Part shown: positions 29,552 through 30,806 of the stretch, piece by piece
Numbering within the stretch: the stretch's first letter is position 1
Layout: each line of letters opens with the position of its first letter
The notes under the pieces: generated by a model
Database searches by the model: none
The model's input: only the letters and a program-made list of their open reading frames with translations
Told to the model about the DNA's origin: nothing
NCBI GenBank assembly: GCA_046263055.1
Contig: JBHELO010000113.1
Span: 1-30,806 of the forward strand
Direction: 5' to 3'
DNA: 30,806 bases
DNA from: DATAQC01 sp046263055
GTDB lineage: Bacteria; Actinomycetota; Acidimicrobiia; Acidimicrobiales; AC-14
Program-made: the position numbers and the translations under genes

Positions 29552-29989
29552 CGTCGGTACCTCCTGGATGACCGGGCGGGCAGAAGCGAGCTGGAGCCGG
29601 GACCGGGCGGGGCCGGCGGCCGCCGAGGGCCGGCCAGCGGGAGGCGGGTGCCGATCCGGAGGTGCACAGCACGAACCTAGCAGCAATCACGACTAAACCG
29701 ATCGGGTATCTGCGGTTTGTGGCTGGAGGACCGACGTCCAGGCATGCTGGTGGTGCCCGCCTTCGGGCTGGTGCACCTGGTGAACGGTCCGACCGGCCCC
29801 GGAGCCGAGGCTCGTTGAGCTCTGGATTGCGGGCGGCGCCCTGGTGGCGCCAGCCGCGCGCCGGGCGGGGGAGCGGCCGGGCCACCCGCCCGGTTCGGAG
29901 GGAACTCCCGGCCGGCGCCCAGGTGGCTCTCAGGAACCGCGGCCATGGTGGGCCCCGAGCACCGGCGCGCGCCTCGCGGAGGAGACCGA
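29552..29989. other. Divergent intergenic region upstream of the sulfur genes
   Basis: About 440 bases between two divergent genes, with no supported coding sequence. A minus-strand TAGGTT -10-like element (29679-29674) lies about 120 bases before the reductase start. Just upstream of it is an 8-base palindrome CCGATCGG (29698-29705) within ACCGATCGGGT, at about the -35 position, a possible operator for a sulfur-responsive regulator. This is suggestive only. The remainder is GC-rich and featureless. Confidence 0.35.
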
Positions 29990-30806
29990 TTGGCAGCATC
30001 CACCAGTCCACGGCTGATCAGGCCCCGGGTGGTCGTGCCCGCGGCGGTGGCCCTCGTCCTCGTCGGCGGGGGGCTGTGGCGGTGGCAGCACTCGTCGGGC
30101 GCCTCGGCCACCAACGCGGTGGTCGAGCGCACGATCCCCGTCACCAGCGGCATCCTCCGCCAGACGGTGTCGGCGTCGGGCACGCTCAAGCCGGCCGACA
30201 CCAAGGACCTCAACTTCTCGGTGTCGGGGAAGGTGACGGCGGTCAACGTGACCGCCGGCCAGAAGGTGTCCACTGGCGACCTGCTCGCCACCGTCGACTC
30301 CGCCGCCCTACAGGGCACGGTGGCTCAGGCGTCGGCGGCGGTGGACTCGGCGTCGGCCAAGCTGTCCACCGACCAGACCAACGCGGCCTCGGCCGCCCAG
30401 CGGTCGGCCGACGCGGCCAACGTGGCCGCCGCCCAGGCCACACTGAGCGCCGCCCAGGAGTCGCTGGCCGGCGCGTCCCTGGTGTCGCCCATCGACGGCA
30501 CCGTGTCGGTGGTCAACCTGGCCGTCGGCCAGCAGCTCGGCAGCAGCGGGGGCTCGGCCACCAGCCTGGTTGGCTCGGGCAGCGGCTCGGGCCAGACCCG
30601 CGCCGGACCGGGATCGGCGTCGTCGGCCGCCGGCGGGCCAGCGGGAGGCGGGAGCTCGGCGTCGAGCGCGGCGTCGTCGTCCTCCCCCGAGGTGGAGGTC
30701 ATCAGCACCGGCTCGTTCGTGGTCGACCTCGGCATCGACGACACCCAGATCGGCCGCCTGGCGGTGGGCCAGCAGGCCACCGTCACGCCGTCCACCTCCA
30801 CCGGGC
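29990..30806 (+). CDS. HlyD/MacA-like membrane-fusion (periplasmic adaptor) protein, 5' part
   Basis: The first 272 residues of an efflux adaptor; the gene leaves the window. TTG at 29990 follows GGAGGAG by 5 bases. A short cytoplasmic N-terminus (ASTSPRLIRPR) precedes a single membrane helix (VVVPAAVALVLVGGGLW). The first barrel-sandwich half follows (SASGTLKPADTKDLNFSVSG, then KVTAVNVTAGQKVSTGDLLATVD), then an Ala/Ser-rich helical hairpin (about 110-160). The second lipoyl half (LVSPIDGTVSVVNLAVGQQL) is followed by a Gly/Ser-rich insert of about 50 residues and then VEVISTGSFVVDLGIDDTQIGRLAVGQQ. Such adaptors normally precede MacB-like ATPase/permease genes, expected just beyond the right edge. 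Confidence 0.88.
   Translation, partial: MAASTSPRLIRPRVVVPAAVALVLVGGGLWRWQHSSGASATNAVVERTIPVTSGILRQTVSASGTLKPADTKDLNFSVSGKVTAVNVTAGQKVSTGDLLATVDSAALQGTVAQASAAVDSASAKLSTDQTNAASAAQRSADAANVAAAQATLSAAQESLAGASLVSPIDGTVSVVNLAVGQQLGSSGGSATSLVGSGSGSGQTRAGPGSASSAAGGPAGGGSSASSAASSSSPEVEVISTGSFVVDLGIDDTQIGRLAVGQQATVTPSTSTG

Overview
The window looks like the chromosome of a high-GC actinobacterium. Its proteins and its pairing of GTG/TTG starts with leaderless-looking promoters would suit an Acidimicrobiia-like lineage, but the sequence alone does not fix the genus. GC content is very high, with mostly G/C third codon positions, except for an AT-richer patch between about 5.8 and 6.9 kb. No ribosomal RNA, CRISPR array or intact mobile element is present. 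There is one tRNA gene (tRNA-Cys).

Left part (1-5.7 kb): the start of an unknown minus-strand gene runs off the edge. It is followed by ribulose-phosphate 3-epimerase, a divergent two-component pair (LuxR-type regulator overlapping a GAF histidine kinase), a DUF4232 lipoprotein, class I fructose-bisphosphate aldolase, a LysR C-terminal remnant, and a HAD phosphatase.

Relic island (5.7-11.3 kb): tRNA-Cys is followed within 50 bp by the tail of a tyrosine recombinase carrying an in-frame stop. Next come a lipoprotein and, divergently, a 1,244-residue secreted protein with five DUF11-type repeats served by a recognisable promoter, then an acetyltransferase remnant. This is the accessory part of the window.

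Middle (11.3-21.1 kb): a VOC protein with an AraC regulator, a YjbR-type protein that reads into a decayed glutamate decarboxylase, an ABC-2 exporter pair, a peptidoglycan-binding protein, a 61-residue ORF with a leaderless-type promoter, a large GC-only hairpin, an SRPBCC-alcohol dehydrogenase overlapping pair, a VOC/MarR divergent pair, an ArsB/SLC13-like permease and a small charged protein.

Right part (21.3-30.8 kb): a UvrD/PcrA-type helicase, a 2-dehydropantoate 2-reductase with two compensating frameshifts, undecaprenyl-diphosphatase downstream of an acidic/basic histone-tail-like protein, a sulfur-assimilation pair (siroheme sulfite/nitrite reductase and cysH, overlapping by 4 nt), and the start of a HlyD/MacA-like adaptor that leaves the window.

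There is no convincing wholly new multi-gene system. The items most worth a second look are the tRNA-Cys relic island with its DUF11 exoprotein, the sulfite reductase with two complete cysteine quartets, the gadB remnant with its active-site segment excised, the leaderless promoters, and the GC-only hairpins at convergent gene ends.
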